Part shown: piece by piece, positions 54,598-64,000 of the stretch | How the letters are laid out: each line of letters opens with the position of its first letter | Numbering within the stretch: position 1 is the first letter of the stretch | From: Acanthamoeba lenticulata | Lineage: Eukaryota > Discosea > Longamoebia > Acanthamoebidae | DNA length: 64,000 bases | Direction of reading: 5' to 3' | Assembly (NCBI GenBank): GCA_002179805.1 | Contig: NAVB01000078.1 | Location: forward strand, 1-64,000 | Program-made: the position numbers and the translations under genes | Notes under the pieces: generated by a model | The model's database searches: none | Told to the model about the DNA's origin: nothing | Seen by the model: only the letters and a program-made list of their open reading frames with translations

Positions 54598-54925
54598 CAC
54601 GGGAGAAAGGTGCTCGTTCTCTTCCCGTGGCCAGTCTTTTCTTTTGCTTATTTCCTGCTCTGATTTCTCTCTCTGTACGACACGTGCAAAGGTCTTTTCT
54701 TGTCTGGATAGAACTCCGGGCTTTTACCGCTTATTTGGGACGAGCTTCTGTCCCGCGTCTGAGGCATTCAAATTATGGTAGGCCAGTCTTGATGAAACAT
54801 CTTCAAATTCCCGTCTGATCGATCAGATTCTCGGGCTGAATGAGAACAATGACGAGAGCAAAACGGGGGCGAGCTTGGCGAAACGGCAAAGCACCAACAG
54901 TTCTCCATCTACACCACAACTCACC
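54598..54925. other. Divergent intergenic stretch
   Basis: Promoter region between the DUF547 gene and the NTF2-like gene. No exon is supported. Confidence 0.5.
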
Positions 54926-55327
54926 ATGGTCGATAAGGTTGCCATTGCCGCGCAGTACATGAAGGCCCGTATGGCCGAGGATCATGATACCCTCCTTTCG
55001 CTCGTTACCGACGACATCACCCTTATCAGCTCGAGGTGCGCAGAACACTGCTGATTATATTATTTTTTTTTTGCTTTCTGTCGATTTGGCTGGAACGTTT
55101 TCATTCCTCTTTCCTCCAGGGACGGCACCCACCAGGGCAAGGAGGCGTTCGCCAAGTACCTCAAGTCGGTGAAGCCCACCGGCAAGTGGGAGGACCCCGT
55201 CCTCGAGGGCGAGCAGGCTGTTGTCAAGGGCGCTGTCACCGTCATGTTCATCAACTGGAGCGTGGCTTGTTTCTTCGACTTCACTGATGACGGCAAGGTC
55301 AAGAAGATCGAGATCAAGAGGGTGTAA
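54926..55327 (+). CDS. Small NTF2-like (SnoaL-type) fold protein
   Basis: Exons 54926..55035 and 55120..55327 give 105 residues. The pattern is that of a compact NTF2-like/SnoaL barrel: an N-terminal helix ending in DDITLISSRDGTHQGKEAFAKYL, then strands PVLEGEQAVVKGAVTVMF, CFFDFTDDGKVKKIEIKRV. Members serve as isomerases, ligand carriers or dimer modules, so no specific activity can be given. The protein is probably cytosolic, as there is no signal peptide. Confidence 0.75.
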
Positions 55328-55554
55328 AAACTTCAACAATCTGACCAAAAAATATTAATAAACGTGTTGCGAGGATCAAACATCGAGTTGGTCCTGCAAC
55401 ATGTGCTCCATCTTGATGAGCACATCGAAAATCCTTTATTTTTTCGTTGCGCCAAGAATGAGAAAAATGAAGCAGGAAATGAATACACTCGCGAAATTCT
55501 CGCCAGAAGAAGTCGGAACGCCGGCACCAGCAACTCTCCCCGCACCCGCAACAG

Positions 55555-58500
55555 ATGCACGCCCAGCCTGGTGGCTACGCGGCCTATGGGGCCCCTCAAC
55601 AGCCCATCCTCTTTTACTCCACGGGTGTGTGCTCGCTCCTCTTCCATCTGACCCTGTGTAGTCGCGGACACAGCTGTGCTTGTGCATCTCATCTGCAGAA
55701 CTCGTTTTTTGTCGTTGATACCCTCCAACTTTGCTTTCGATGCCCAGCAGGAAGCGGGCCGCTGCCTCACATCGCGAGTACTGCACCTCAGGTCTTTGTG
55801 TCCCGCAAGCAGCAGGCCCAGGCGCCCGTTGGCACGTCACCCCACTTCCTGGCGCTCCAGTATTCCGTGCCTGCCACCCCAGTCCCTTCTGTCCCGCAGT
55901 CCGTCTGTACGTCCTCTCTTGCTTCTCCTACTCCTCCTTCTCCTTTCGTGCCTCATCTTCATCTTCTACGTTCAGGGGGTGCCGAACAACAACATGTCGC
56001 CGCCTACGGGCCCTACGCGCCCATGCAGCCTGTCTACGCGGCCGCGCCCGGCTACATGCTTCCACCTCCTCAGCTGCAACAAAACCCATTCCTTCAGCCT
56101 CAACAGCCTCCACCTCAGCAGTTGCAGCAGCAGCAGCAACATCTCATGATGCAGCAGCAGCAGCAGCAGCAGCCTCTGCAGCAACAATCGCAGCAGCAAC
56201 TTTACCAGCAGCAGCAGCATCAACATCAACTATATCAGCAACAGCAGCAACATCTCATGATGCAGCCGCAGCAGCCTCCGCCCCAGCAGCAACCACAGCA
56301 GCAGCAGGCCTTTGCCGCAGCGCCCTCCGGCCAGACCAGCCCGGCCTTTACGCCCTATCATCCGCCCGGCGCCCTCCACACCCAGCAGCCTCAGGCACAA
56401 CCTCAGCATCAGTATCAGCCGCAACAGCCTCAGCCTCAGCTGCAGCAACCCCAGCCTCAACAGCAGCCTCAGCATCAAGCTCAGCCTCAACTGCAGCGGC
56501 GGCCATCGCTCGTGGCCGACCCGTCGTCGTCCCCGGTCGTCCCACAGCCGGCCTTTCCGGCCTCACCGCAGTTTCCGCTGTCGATCGCGACCCCCGCCGC
56601 GGCCTCGACCATCGCCACGGCCTCGGCCATCGCGGCGGCGGCCTCGGCCACGGTCACGGCGCGGTCGCCCCGGGGCGCAGGCGGCAACACACTGTTGTCG
56701 GCCGTCACGCCCGTGGTGCCGTCGCCCCACAGCGCCCCCGCCGCGGCGCAGTCCACCGACGCCGCCGCCGCCGCCGCCGCCATTGCCCAGCCCTCGGCTC
56801 AGCCCTCCATCCAGCCCGTTCAGGCTGCGCCCGCCGCGGCCGCGCAGGCCCGCCCGCAGGGAAAGCGCCTGCCCAGCCTCCCGCCGACGCCCGCCCAGCC
56901 CGTGCAGCCCGGCCAGCAGACCGTCGCCCAGCCCGGCCTGGCGCAGGCCGTTCAGCAGCCCGACCCGGCGCAGCTGGGCCAGCGCCTGCCCAGCCTCACG
57001 CCCGCCCAGCGTGCCTACTCGATGCAGCAGCTTCAGTCCCAGGCCCAGCCGCAGCCGCAGCCCGCTTCGGTGGCCGTCTCGTACGTTGTCGTTGTCGTCT
57101 TCATGATGGCGATGGTGATGATGAAGGCTGACAACGGCGGAGAGGACAGGGACTTGGGCGGGCCGGCGCTGGCGCCGGAGATCAAGCGGGAGATCAATAT
57201 GTTTCAGTTGGAGGGCTACGCACAGCATTACTTCCGGACGGTCAAGAAGGGCTTCTTCAAGCGCACCGTCCCCGTGCGCGAGCTCCTCGTCTGGTCCAAG
57301 GGCGACATCGGCGGCGGACTCCTCAAACACGCCAAACGCGACACCCACAAGGCCGCCATTAAGCTCTTCCGCAGTACCTCATCATCTTCTTCTCCTTCAT
57401 CTTCATCTTCATTATTTCCTTTGTTGGCGTCATGGGGCTCATCCGAGGTGATGATGATGGACAGGCATTCAGCGGTTCATGGGCGACCGGGAGGTCAAGG
57501 CGGGCCAGCCCAGCGGCGACCAACTCGCGCTCGACATCGCCGTGCAGGGTACTCGAGCGTTCCCCTTCCCCCTCCCCCCGCGTGTTTCCACCGCCGTTTG
57601 GCACAGCGATTCACCCCCATGGGCGTGCGTGCGGTGTGGATGTGTGCGGCGCAGTGGATCGTGTCCCGGAGCTGCGCGATGAAGCCTACATCCAAGTCTG
57701 CAAGCAGACCACCCAGAACCCCTCCTCGTACCGCCTTTGCTTTCCACTTTCTCTTCCTCGTTTCGCTCCTGAGATTCCTTGAAGAGCCTAGAGCCTGAGA
57801 TGATTCCTGTGATGCGCGCACAGGAAGAGCAACGTGCTCGGATGGGAGCTGCTGGCCATCATCTCCTGTACGTAGCCACACATGGCCTCGACCCCAGATT
57901 CCTCCTCCTCCCCTTCCCCAATGCCTCACGTGTGTCGGACGGTGATTTCTGGGCAGCGATCTGCTACCCGACGAAGGATTTGGAGGTGCATCTGGTGGCC
58001 TACCTCAACTTTTACGTCGGCTGGAACGACGACCAGGTGCGCCCCCATCCATTCTCTATCTCTCCCCGCTTGCCCCTTTCCTCTCCCCTGCACGCGAGCA
58101 CACGCGCGCGCACGCACACACACGGGCACTGAGACGCGTGTGCTTGCTCGGGCGGCGGTGTGTGATCGGCAGGTTCGTGCGATAGCGCACTACTGCCTGC
58201 GGAAACTGATGCAGCGAGGCCGGCCTGCGTCCCTCCACCGCGCCATCACCCTCCAGGAGATCCAGCGGTATAAGGCACGCGAGCCTCTTCCTTTTCTTCT
58301 TCCTCTTCATGATCATTTGCGTCTTCTTCCGACGGGCTTACGTGTTGTTCAACTCTTCGTATCCGCAGGCGGCGCCGTTCCACAAGTCGTGGTTCGGAAG
58401 CGCGCTGCAGGACCAGCTCGACATGCCGGTGTCCTCGTCCGTCGCCTCCGCCGCCGCTTCTGACGTGCCGCTCATCCTGCCGGCCCTCACCCGCGCCATC

Positions 58501-59218
58501 GAGATCGCTGGTGGTACGTGTGTGTGTGTGCGTGCACGCGCGTGTGAAGTGGGACTCACATGCCAAACACGCGCGCGTGCGGTCACAATGCACAGGGTTC
58601 AAGACAGAGGGCCTGTTCCGCATCTCGGGAGACGGCGCTGCGGTGAGCCGCCTGCGCGCGCAGGTCGAGGGCGGTGACCTTGCGTTCGACCCGCAGGCGT
58701 GTCCGCATGACCTGGCCGCCCTCTTCAAGTCGTGGCTCCGCGAGCTCACCCCTGTCGTCATCGTCCCCGAGCTCTAGTACCTTCATCCTCCCTTTTATCA
58801 TCTTCTTCATCTTCTTCTTCATCATCTGACGTGGCGGCCGAACAGCCAAGCGTTCCTGGACGGGTGCGAGCAGGGCGAGGTCCTTCGCGAACTGGTCGAG
58901 CACCGACTGCCGCCGCTCCACGCCAAGGTGCTGGTCCACGTCCTGCAGTTCCTGCGGGCCCTGACCCACCCCGACAACCTGCCGGCCACCAAGATGACGG
59001 CCTCCAACGTCGCCCTCCTCTTCTCGCCTCTGCTCCTCCGGTTCGGCCGCCCTTCTCCTGATTTTTCAAGAGATTTAATCATTCTATTTTTATATTTTAC
59101 TTATTACTTTTTTCTATTTATGTGGTGTAGTTGCCCAAGCGACGACCCAATGGTGATGCTGGAGAACACCAAGGCCGAGAGCAAGGCGGTGGCCACCCTT
59201 CTCCAGCTCGACTGGTGA
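55555..59218 (+). CDS. MyTH4-RhoGAP protein (ARHGAP39/Vilse-like)
   Basis: Thirteen exons (55555..55624, 55748..55906, 55976..57080, 57150..57373, 57465..57548, 57655..57727, 57824..57867, 57957..58036, 58173..58274, 58369..58513, 58596..58776, 58846..59040, 59131..59218) keep phase and give 849 residues. The N-terminal half is Gln/Pro/Ala-rich with long glutamine runs. A MyTH4 domain follows (KLFRSIQRFMGDREV, ELRDEAYIQVCKQTTQNP, GWELLAIIS, HLVAYLNFY). The C-terminus is RhoGAP with GFKTEGLFRISG (arginine finger), LAALFKSWLRELTP, KMTASNVALLFSPLLL and MVMLENT. The order matches animal ARHGAP39/Vilse but without recognisable WW domains. It should inactivate Rho/Rac near microtubules or membranes. 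The intron after 58274 starts GC, not GT. Confidence 0.88.
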
Positions 59219-59322
59219 AGAAGCCACCATGCACCCCCATACTTTATTTATTCATGTTTTTATAATTTTAAAACCTATTTATTAAATAGTTTTTATTTAA
59301 AGAAAGGTTTTGTCTTTTTGTA

Positions 59323-61038
59323 CTACACGCGGACGCCATGAGCGAGGCGCATGTAGGCGCGGAACTGCTTGGCAGCCAGTGGGTCGTGGTCAAAGAAGGG
59401 ATAAGGCGCGCCGACGCGATGGGCCGCAGCCAGGCCCGAGATGACGGCGATCTCGTGGGTGTTGACCAGCGTGTAGCTCCCACAGAACCACGTCCGGCCG
59501 CCCTGCAGGAAGCGCATCCATGGGACCGTCAAGGCGTAGTGCCGCCACGTGTGGGCAAACTGGCGCCACCACTTGCGCAACACCACGCGGGCCGGGTCGA
59601 TGTCGTCGATCGTCCACGACGTCGCGCAGCGGTCGTCCAAGAAGATCGTCTGGAACACGTTGCCCGTCGTGCGGTCCCGCCCGGCCAGCTGCGGCTGATA
59701 CTGGCGCAGGTTGAAGCTCATCTCTGTGGAAAAGCCACCTTCAAGCCGTCAGACGCGCGACACATGACACGACACGCGCGCGTGTGCGGCACGACATGAC
59801 ACGACACGCACCAATTTTCTCGGGATCGCGGTCGTCGGTGCGGGTGAGGTATTGGTCGCCATCGGGTCCGAGGTTGATGTCGTAGTGGCGCCGCATGTAG
59901 TCGAGGTCCGTGTGGGTGACGGTGACATCGTTGAAGAACTCGACGTTGCCCAGCACCAGGCGCTCGGCGCGCGTGGCCCCGGCGCCGAGCATGCGCAGGA
60001 CCTGCTCGGCGTCGCACGCAAAGATGATGTCGTCGAACTCGGCCCGGTGGCCGTTGGCGTCGACCACGACGACGCGGTCCTCCAGCCGTACGACCGACTC
60101 CACGGCGCAGTTCAGCCGAAACTTGACGGTTTGTCCCGTTTGTGTCGACAACGTAGCGGCCGACGAAGAAGATGAAGGCGAAGAAGAGGAGGACTCGAGG
60201 CGGCGCATGATCGTGGAGTAGAGGCTGTCCAGGGACGGGAAGGCATACATGAGGGGTTTCTGACTGAGGAGGGTCTTGGGGTCGTATTCAAAGAGGCGGA
60301 GGTCGTCGTCGAGAAAGACCCGCGCGACGATGGCGGCCGACACGTTGGGGGTCTGGTTGCCCGTGCCAAAGAAGACAGCGACGAGGGGGAAGACCATGCG
60401 GTCTCGAAAGGCGGCGCTGAAGCCCAGAACGCGCAGAACGAGCCTGACGGGCACGAACACGAACAACGGCTCCAGTCTGTAGATCCACTGCAGTACACGA
60501 CCGAATCGATCGATTTCGGGCCTCAGCTTCTCCACGAGTGAGGAAGATGCGTAGTTGGTCCAGTGGTTATCGCCCCTTCCAAAGGAGATGGTGATGTGGA
60601 ACGGGCTGCCTTTAAATCCAAAGGCCTCCATCAAGAGGAGCGTGTTACGGTAGGTGGGCGCCGCCGCCTGCACGCCGTCGTTGATGAAGACATTATTGTC
60701 CTCACCACCGTCTTCATCCGACGAGGAAGATGGTGTAAGGGGCTTCTCTGAGGTAGCAACACCGCCAGGCCGGGGCAAGCGGTCCCAGGCCTCGATCTCG
60801 AAGCGTTCGGGGAAGCGGGCAAGGCTCCACACGGCCGCCATCCCGGCAGCGCCCGTGCCCACCACGCATACCCGTTTTCGTCGCCCTGCGGGCATGGGTG
60901 CGGGGGCGTCATCGCTGGGCTGGGGGGAGGTGAGTTAGCCTTAAATGCAGGAAATGTAAACCACTGCGCTTGTACCTTGAGCAGCCAGAGCACAAGAAAG
61001 ATTAGGACTACAAAGCCTCCAATCGTGTAGAAAATCAT
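59323..61038 (-). CDS. Membrane-anchored FAD-dependent amine-oxidase-type oxidoreductase
   Basis: Exons 61038..60976, 60919..59812 and 59723..59323 give 523 residues. The short first exon encodes a membrane anchor (IGGFVVLIFLVLWLLK). The next starts with a Rossmann dinucleotide-binding loop (VCVVGTGAAGMAAVW) and an acidic strand-2 end (EIEAWD). FDDIIFACDAEQVLRML is the usual FAD/NAD(P) dimer pattern of this superfamily. The C-terminal part has TWFCGSYTLVNTHEIAVISGLAAA, the closing FAD-binding block. The substrate is not evident, though relatives include uncharacterised amine oxidases and desaturase-like enzymes. The likely location is the ER or outer mitochondrial membrane with a cytosolic catalytic domain (inference). 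Confidence 0.85.
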
Positions 61039-61490
61039 CACCTGAGCTGAAGTTGCATTATGATTTTCGGTGTAGTCGTGAAAGACAAGCTCTAACGCCA
61101 GTCATCCTTCACACTGGCGAACGAACAAAGGCGTAATAATGTCCAGGATTCCTGGAAATTATTAGCTACCGTTTTTTTAAAAAGTTTTTTTTGTTGTTTG
61201 CCGTGGGCTGAGTAGTTGGTAATGAACAAGTTTGAAGGTCTGCATACATGAAGCAGCACCAGCACACCAGCAAACCACTGTGCATGTAGTGGCTGACAGC
61301 TTGGTGGACTGCTTCCTTAAACAGTATCTGGTGAGGCTGTACAGTGGTGGAGCTGGCGCTGGTGGAGGGCAACAGCACCCTACAAGGCACCCACACTGAT
61401 GGGTTGTAGGCGTTCGAGAGAGTGAAGTGTTGGTGTCCTTGTAGTTGAGCTCCCAGAACTGGGAGATTAACACGCCCGAGGAGAAGCGAA
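61039..61490. other. Intergenic stretch
   Basis: Promoter of the oxidoreductase and an AT-rich part near 61160-61195. No gene is supported. Confidence 0.5.
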
Positions 61491-61650
61491 CTAGACCTGA
61501 CCACCGGTGATAAGGCCCTTGGAGCCGATGTTGGTGAAGGTCGCGTCGAAGATCAGGTTGAAGCCGCTGGCGTCAGCCACTGACTGCCAGTGGCAGCCGG
61601 GGCACGTGGGCTCCAAAGCGAGGCACGTGCTTTGTCGCCTCTCGCAACAC
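61491..61650 (-). pseudogene. Possible orphan 3' exon or gene fragment
   Basis: The minus frame reads EPTCPGCHWQSVADASGFN, then LIFDATFTNIGSKGLITGGQV and a stop. Its GC-rich third positions look like an exon, but no upstream exon or start could be joined, and the sequence runs into the promoter of the plus-strand membrane protein gene. It may be a duplicated gene end. Confidence 0.3.
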
Positions 61651-61772
61651 TTTTGCCTTACGTATCTTTTGTGGAAAGCGTAGCGGAAAAGTCGGGGTGG
61701 TTCGATAAGGGAACTGCTTTTCCTCCTGTTGCTCTTCCGTTTGTTACGGGCGCCGAGGGAGTTGCACACAAC

Positions 61773-62646
61773 ATGATGACCGAGACACAGCACCTCTTGG
61801 ACAGCCAAGCCGACTTTGCAGTGCTGCGGGTGTTGACCCTCCCCATCGCCATGCCGCTCTGTCGGAGTGCATGCTTTCCGGTTTACACTTTGCCTACGCC
61901 CCTGCAGGACCGGATGTGTGAAGAACAGTACCAGGACATCCTACACCAACTGGACCGAATTCTACTCGCCTGGCCCTTCTGGCGGGTTGTCACGCCCGTG
62001 TGCTTTGTCACGGGCTTTATTCCACTGTACGCCGTTGTCGTGCCCGTCTCGCTGGGGCTCCTTCCAACAGCCTTCATTTATGCAACGTTGGGATTGGCCG
62101 TAGTCATGTCCATCCTTGCTCTTGTCGGGCTCCATGTCCACCAGAGCAAGGCACGTCTCCCTCTTCTGTGCCAACTTGACCTCTTCTTCACGAACTGAGC
62201 AACCACATGTGTACAGCTTGTCGAGCAGATCAACAACGTCCTTGCCCACGCCAACCAGACGCTGAACGTGCAGGGCATCAACTTTCGTCTGTGCGAGTAC
62301 AGCCGCCACAGAGACCTGGCCATCAGCATTGTGCCACCTCCAAGCGAGAGTGACGGACAGCAACGACCTTATGGTATGAACGCGGAAAGCTGAACCGAGC
62401 ATCTGCACGTGAGCTCGGTTCAGCCCCCCCCCGCCCAGGAGGGAAGAGGAGACTCACCCATTCCACAAACGTTGGAGGACAGACTCTCGAATGAAGCCCA
62501 AACCCAAGTCCTCCGCCAAGTCCGAAACTGACCGGCCAAGGAGCTTCCAGTGGCCCGGCGAGGTGAAGGACGTCTGGGAAAGCAACTTGCGCCTGGCTGA
62601 GGCAACAAGACAGGCCCACAGGACGCCAGCTGATGGCGGTGTGTAA
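61773..62646 (+). CDS. Small multi-pass membrane protein of unknown function
   Basis: Exons 61773..62150, 62217..62373 and 62483..62646 give 232 residues. Membrane helices are seen in VVTPVCFVTGFIPLYAVVV and LLPTAFIYATLGLAVVMSIL. A soluble domain follows (LVEQINNVLAHANQTLNVQGINFRL, AISIVPPPSES) and a basic tail (MKPKPKSSAKSE, SFQWPGEVKDVWESN). The first intron must begin GC (AAG|GCACGT), because no GT donor keeps the frame. The second intron contains a perfect 12-bp hairpin. No family is recognised. Confidence 0.65.
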
Positions 62647-62757
62647 GACTCGGTTGTTCGTTTTGTAGATGTAAAATGGTGAACAGTATTGTAGTGAGGA
62701 GGTATCATAGCATGAGCGAGTCGAAGAAGCTGTTCCGTTTGGCGCGTTGCACAACGA

Positions 62758-63993
62758 TCATGCAGTCGCGGAAGGCCGTGCCTGTGAACGCGGGATGCTG
62801 TCGATGTCCAGCTCGGGCGCGGCCCCGTGCGCGCAGAGGACCTCGACGACCGCCAGGTCGCCTCGCCGAATGGCGCGCTCCAGCGGCAAGCGCCAGCTGC
62901 CTTCGGCTGCCGTCCGGGCGCCGTAGTCGAGCAGGAGCCGCACCATCGGCGCTCCTTGAGCGACGGCCTTGAGCAGCAGCGGCTTGCTGCGGTAGCGCGT
63001 TCGCGTGTTGGGACTGGCGCCGGCGGAGAGAAGCACGCGGGCCCCTTCGAGGTCGTTCCGGCCCACAGCCTGGGCGAGCCCGTGGTTGAGCGCCAGGTTG
63101 TAGAGCTCCAGGTCGACGTAGTGCAGCTCGAGCATGAGATCGAGCGTCTCAACGTCGGGGCCAAGCGCCAACTGAAAGGCCATCTCGATGCGCCGGGCCT
63201 CGAGGAGCGGCTCGGGCGCCCGGGCGAGCAGGAGCCGGACCACCTCTGGCGTGCCCTGGAGCACGCCCTTGTCAAAGAGCGCCTCGTCGATCTCGGCGCC
63301 ATGGTCAAACAGCAGCCGAAGCACGGCGGCTTGGCCGCGTTCGACCGCCGCCATCGCAGCGCTGTGCATCCGCTCGAGCAGGTCGAGCGACACGTCGCCA
63401 TCGTAATTCTGTCGCAAGCCGAGCCCTTGGCCAGACCAGCCAAGCCCTTGCACCGGCCGCTGGCGCCCGAGCGTCGTGTAGCCCTTCCGCAAGTTGAATC
63501 CCTCAGACGAGGTGATGGGCGGCGGCGGGCAGGCCGCCAGGCGTCCGAGCTCAGCGAGGCTCTGCCGCACGGGCTCGGTGTAGCCGTTGAGGGCGGCCCA
63601 GGTGAGGCGCTTGGTCCACTTCTTCTCCTCGAGCGCCCACTTGCTCCTCTCGGCCTCGCGGTCGCACTCCATGTCTTGCTGGACCGCCCACATAAGCGCC
63701 CGCTGGAGCTGCTCGACAGGCGCCTTCCTTTCTCCCTCTTCTTCCTGTTCTACATCGACGTCCTCTGGGTCAGCCACCCCTCCAGAAAAGGCGTCGAGCT
63801 CGCGTTCGGCGCTGCGCTCGTCCTTCTCCCCTCCATCGCTGTTAGCCGAGGGCGTGGCCACGTCGACGCCCAGCAAGCGGCGGTGGAGGTGCTGCCACAG
63901 GCTCGGGTCGCGCGCCAGCGTGCGCCAGCCGCGGCAGACCAGCGGCACCTGGCGTACGAGGCTCTCGACTGGGACCCATCGCAGCACCTCCAT
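62758..63993 (-). CDS. F-box/ankyrin-type protein, 5' end outside the window
   Basis: The visible exon codes for 411 residues. It opens MEVLRWVPVESLVRQVPLVCRGWRTLARD, the second half of an F-box, and is preceded by TTACAG, a good acceptor, so the exon with the usual LPxE start is probably beyond 64000. After an acidic linker come ankyrin-like repeats: AAVLRLLFDHGAEIDEALF, PEVVRLLLARAP, GARVLLSAGASPNTRTR, MVRLLLDYGARTAAEG and AVVEVLCAHGAAPELDID. These are closer to classical ankyrins than the NGCPWD repeats of the other F-box gene here. It is a likely substrate receptor of an SCF ubiquitin ligase. The extreme C-terminus is uncertain. Confidence 0.75.
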   Translation of the reverse strand: MEVLRWVPVESLVRQVPLVCRGWRTLARDPSLWQHLHRRLLGVDVATPSANSDGGEKDERSAERELDAFSGGVADPEDVDVEQEEEGERKAPVEQLQRALMWAVQQDMECDREAERSKWALEEKKWTKRLTWAALNGYTEPVRQSLAELGRLAACPPPPITSSEGFNLRKGYTTLGRQRPVQGLGWSGQGLGLRQNYDGDVSLDLLERMHSAAMAAVERGQAAVLRLLFDHGAEIDEALFDKGVLQGTPEVVRLLLARAPEPLLEARRIEMAFQLALGPDVETLDLMLELHYVDLELYNLALNHGLAQAVGRNDLEGARVLLSAGASPNTRTRYRSKPLLLKAVAQGAPMVRLLLDYGARTAAEGSWRLPLERAIRRGDLAVVEVLCAHGAAPELDIDSIPRSQARPSATA

Positions 63994-64000
63994 CTGTAAC

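Noticed and set aside
55731..57131. Alternative 466-codon frame in the RhoGAP N-terminal region
   Set aside because: It arises from CAG/GCA repeat reading in another phase (poly-Ala/Thr). Only the glutamine frame splices in phase into the MyTH4 exons.

Overview
The window looks like nuclear DNA of a free-living amoeba, most like Acanthamoeba (inference from style; no search was run). The reasons are GC-rich exons, many short and more AT-rich introns that usually start GTACGT, GTGCGT or GTTCGT, F-box proteins with NGCPWD-type repeats, and standard eukaryotic housekeeping genes (SYF2, SNRNP27, proteasome RPN9, an eRF1 relative). There is no sign of a bacterial or viral replicon, rRNA, tRNA or CRISPR. 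About thirty genes lie close together on both strands. Most models below are spliced by hand and keep a consistent reading phase through every intron.

Left part (1-13.9 kb): the end of a P-type IID-like cation ATPase, two adjacent serine-rich paralogues, SYF2 divergent from a compact methyltransferase, a large membrane protein joining LamG and Ig-like ectodomains to a cytoplasmic RasGAP, and a nuclear-looking protein with a polymerase-beta-like helical segment and two ZZ fingers. From 14 to 28.5 kb: a PB1 protein with UBA-like repeats, a giant HMMR/RHAMM-like coiled-coil gene divergent from a pseudokinase across a promoter carrying two E2F-like palindromic sites, member A of an unknown family, a C2/LRR protein and SNRNP27.

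Middle (28.9-46.6 kb): a RanBP2-finger/S1/S1/Plus3 protein, family member B, an F-box repeat gene interrupted by an in-frame TGA, a helical-repeat protein, a membrane U-box E3, RPN9, a membrane-anchored purple acid phosphatase and a decayed Ras-like gene. The 46.6-50.1 kb stretch is gene-poor and holds two related foldback (inverted-repeat) elements around family member C. Member D follows.

Right part (51.5-64 kb): an eRF1-like release factor with GGQ but SIKS in place of NIKS. Its reading frame is broken at TTT TAA C, and a +1 shift restores the eRF1 alignment exactly, recalling bacterial prfB autoregulation. After it come a DUF547 protein, an NTF2-like protein, a MyTH4-RhoGAP, a membrane-anchored FAD oxidoreductase, a small membrane protein and a second F-box/ankyrin gene cut by the window edge. 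Small-GTPase control (RasGAP, RhoGAP, Ras relic), ubiquitin targeting (U-box, two F-box genes, RPN9, PB1/UBA-like) and RNA processing or translation (SYF2, SNRNP27, S1/Plus3, eRF1-like) are the recurring themes. There is no evidence that the genes form operons.
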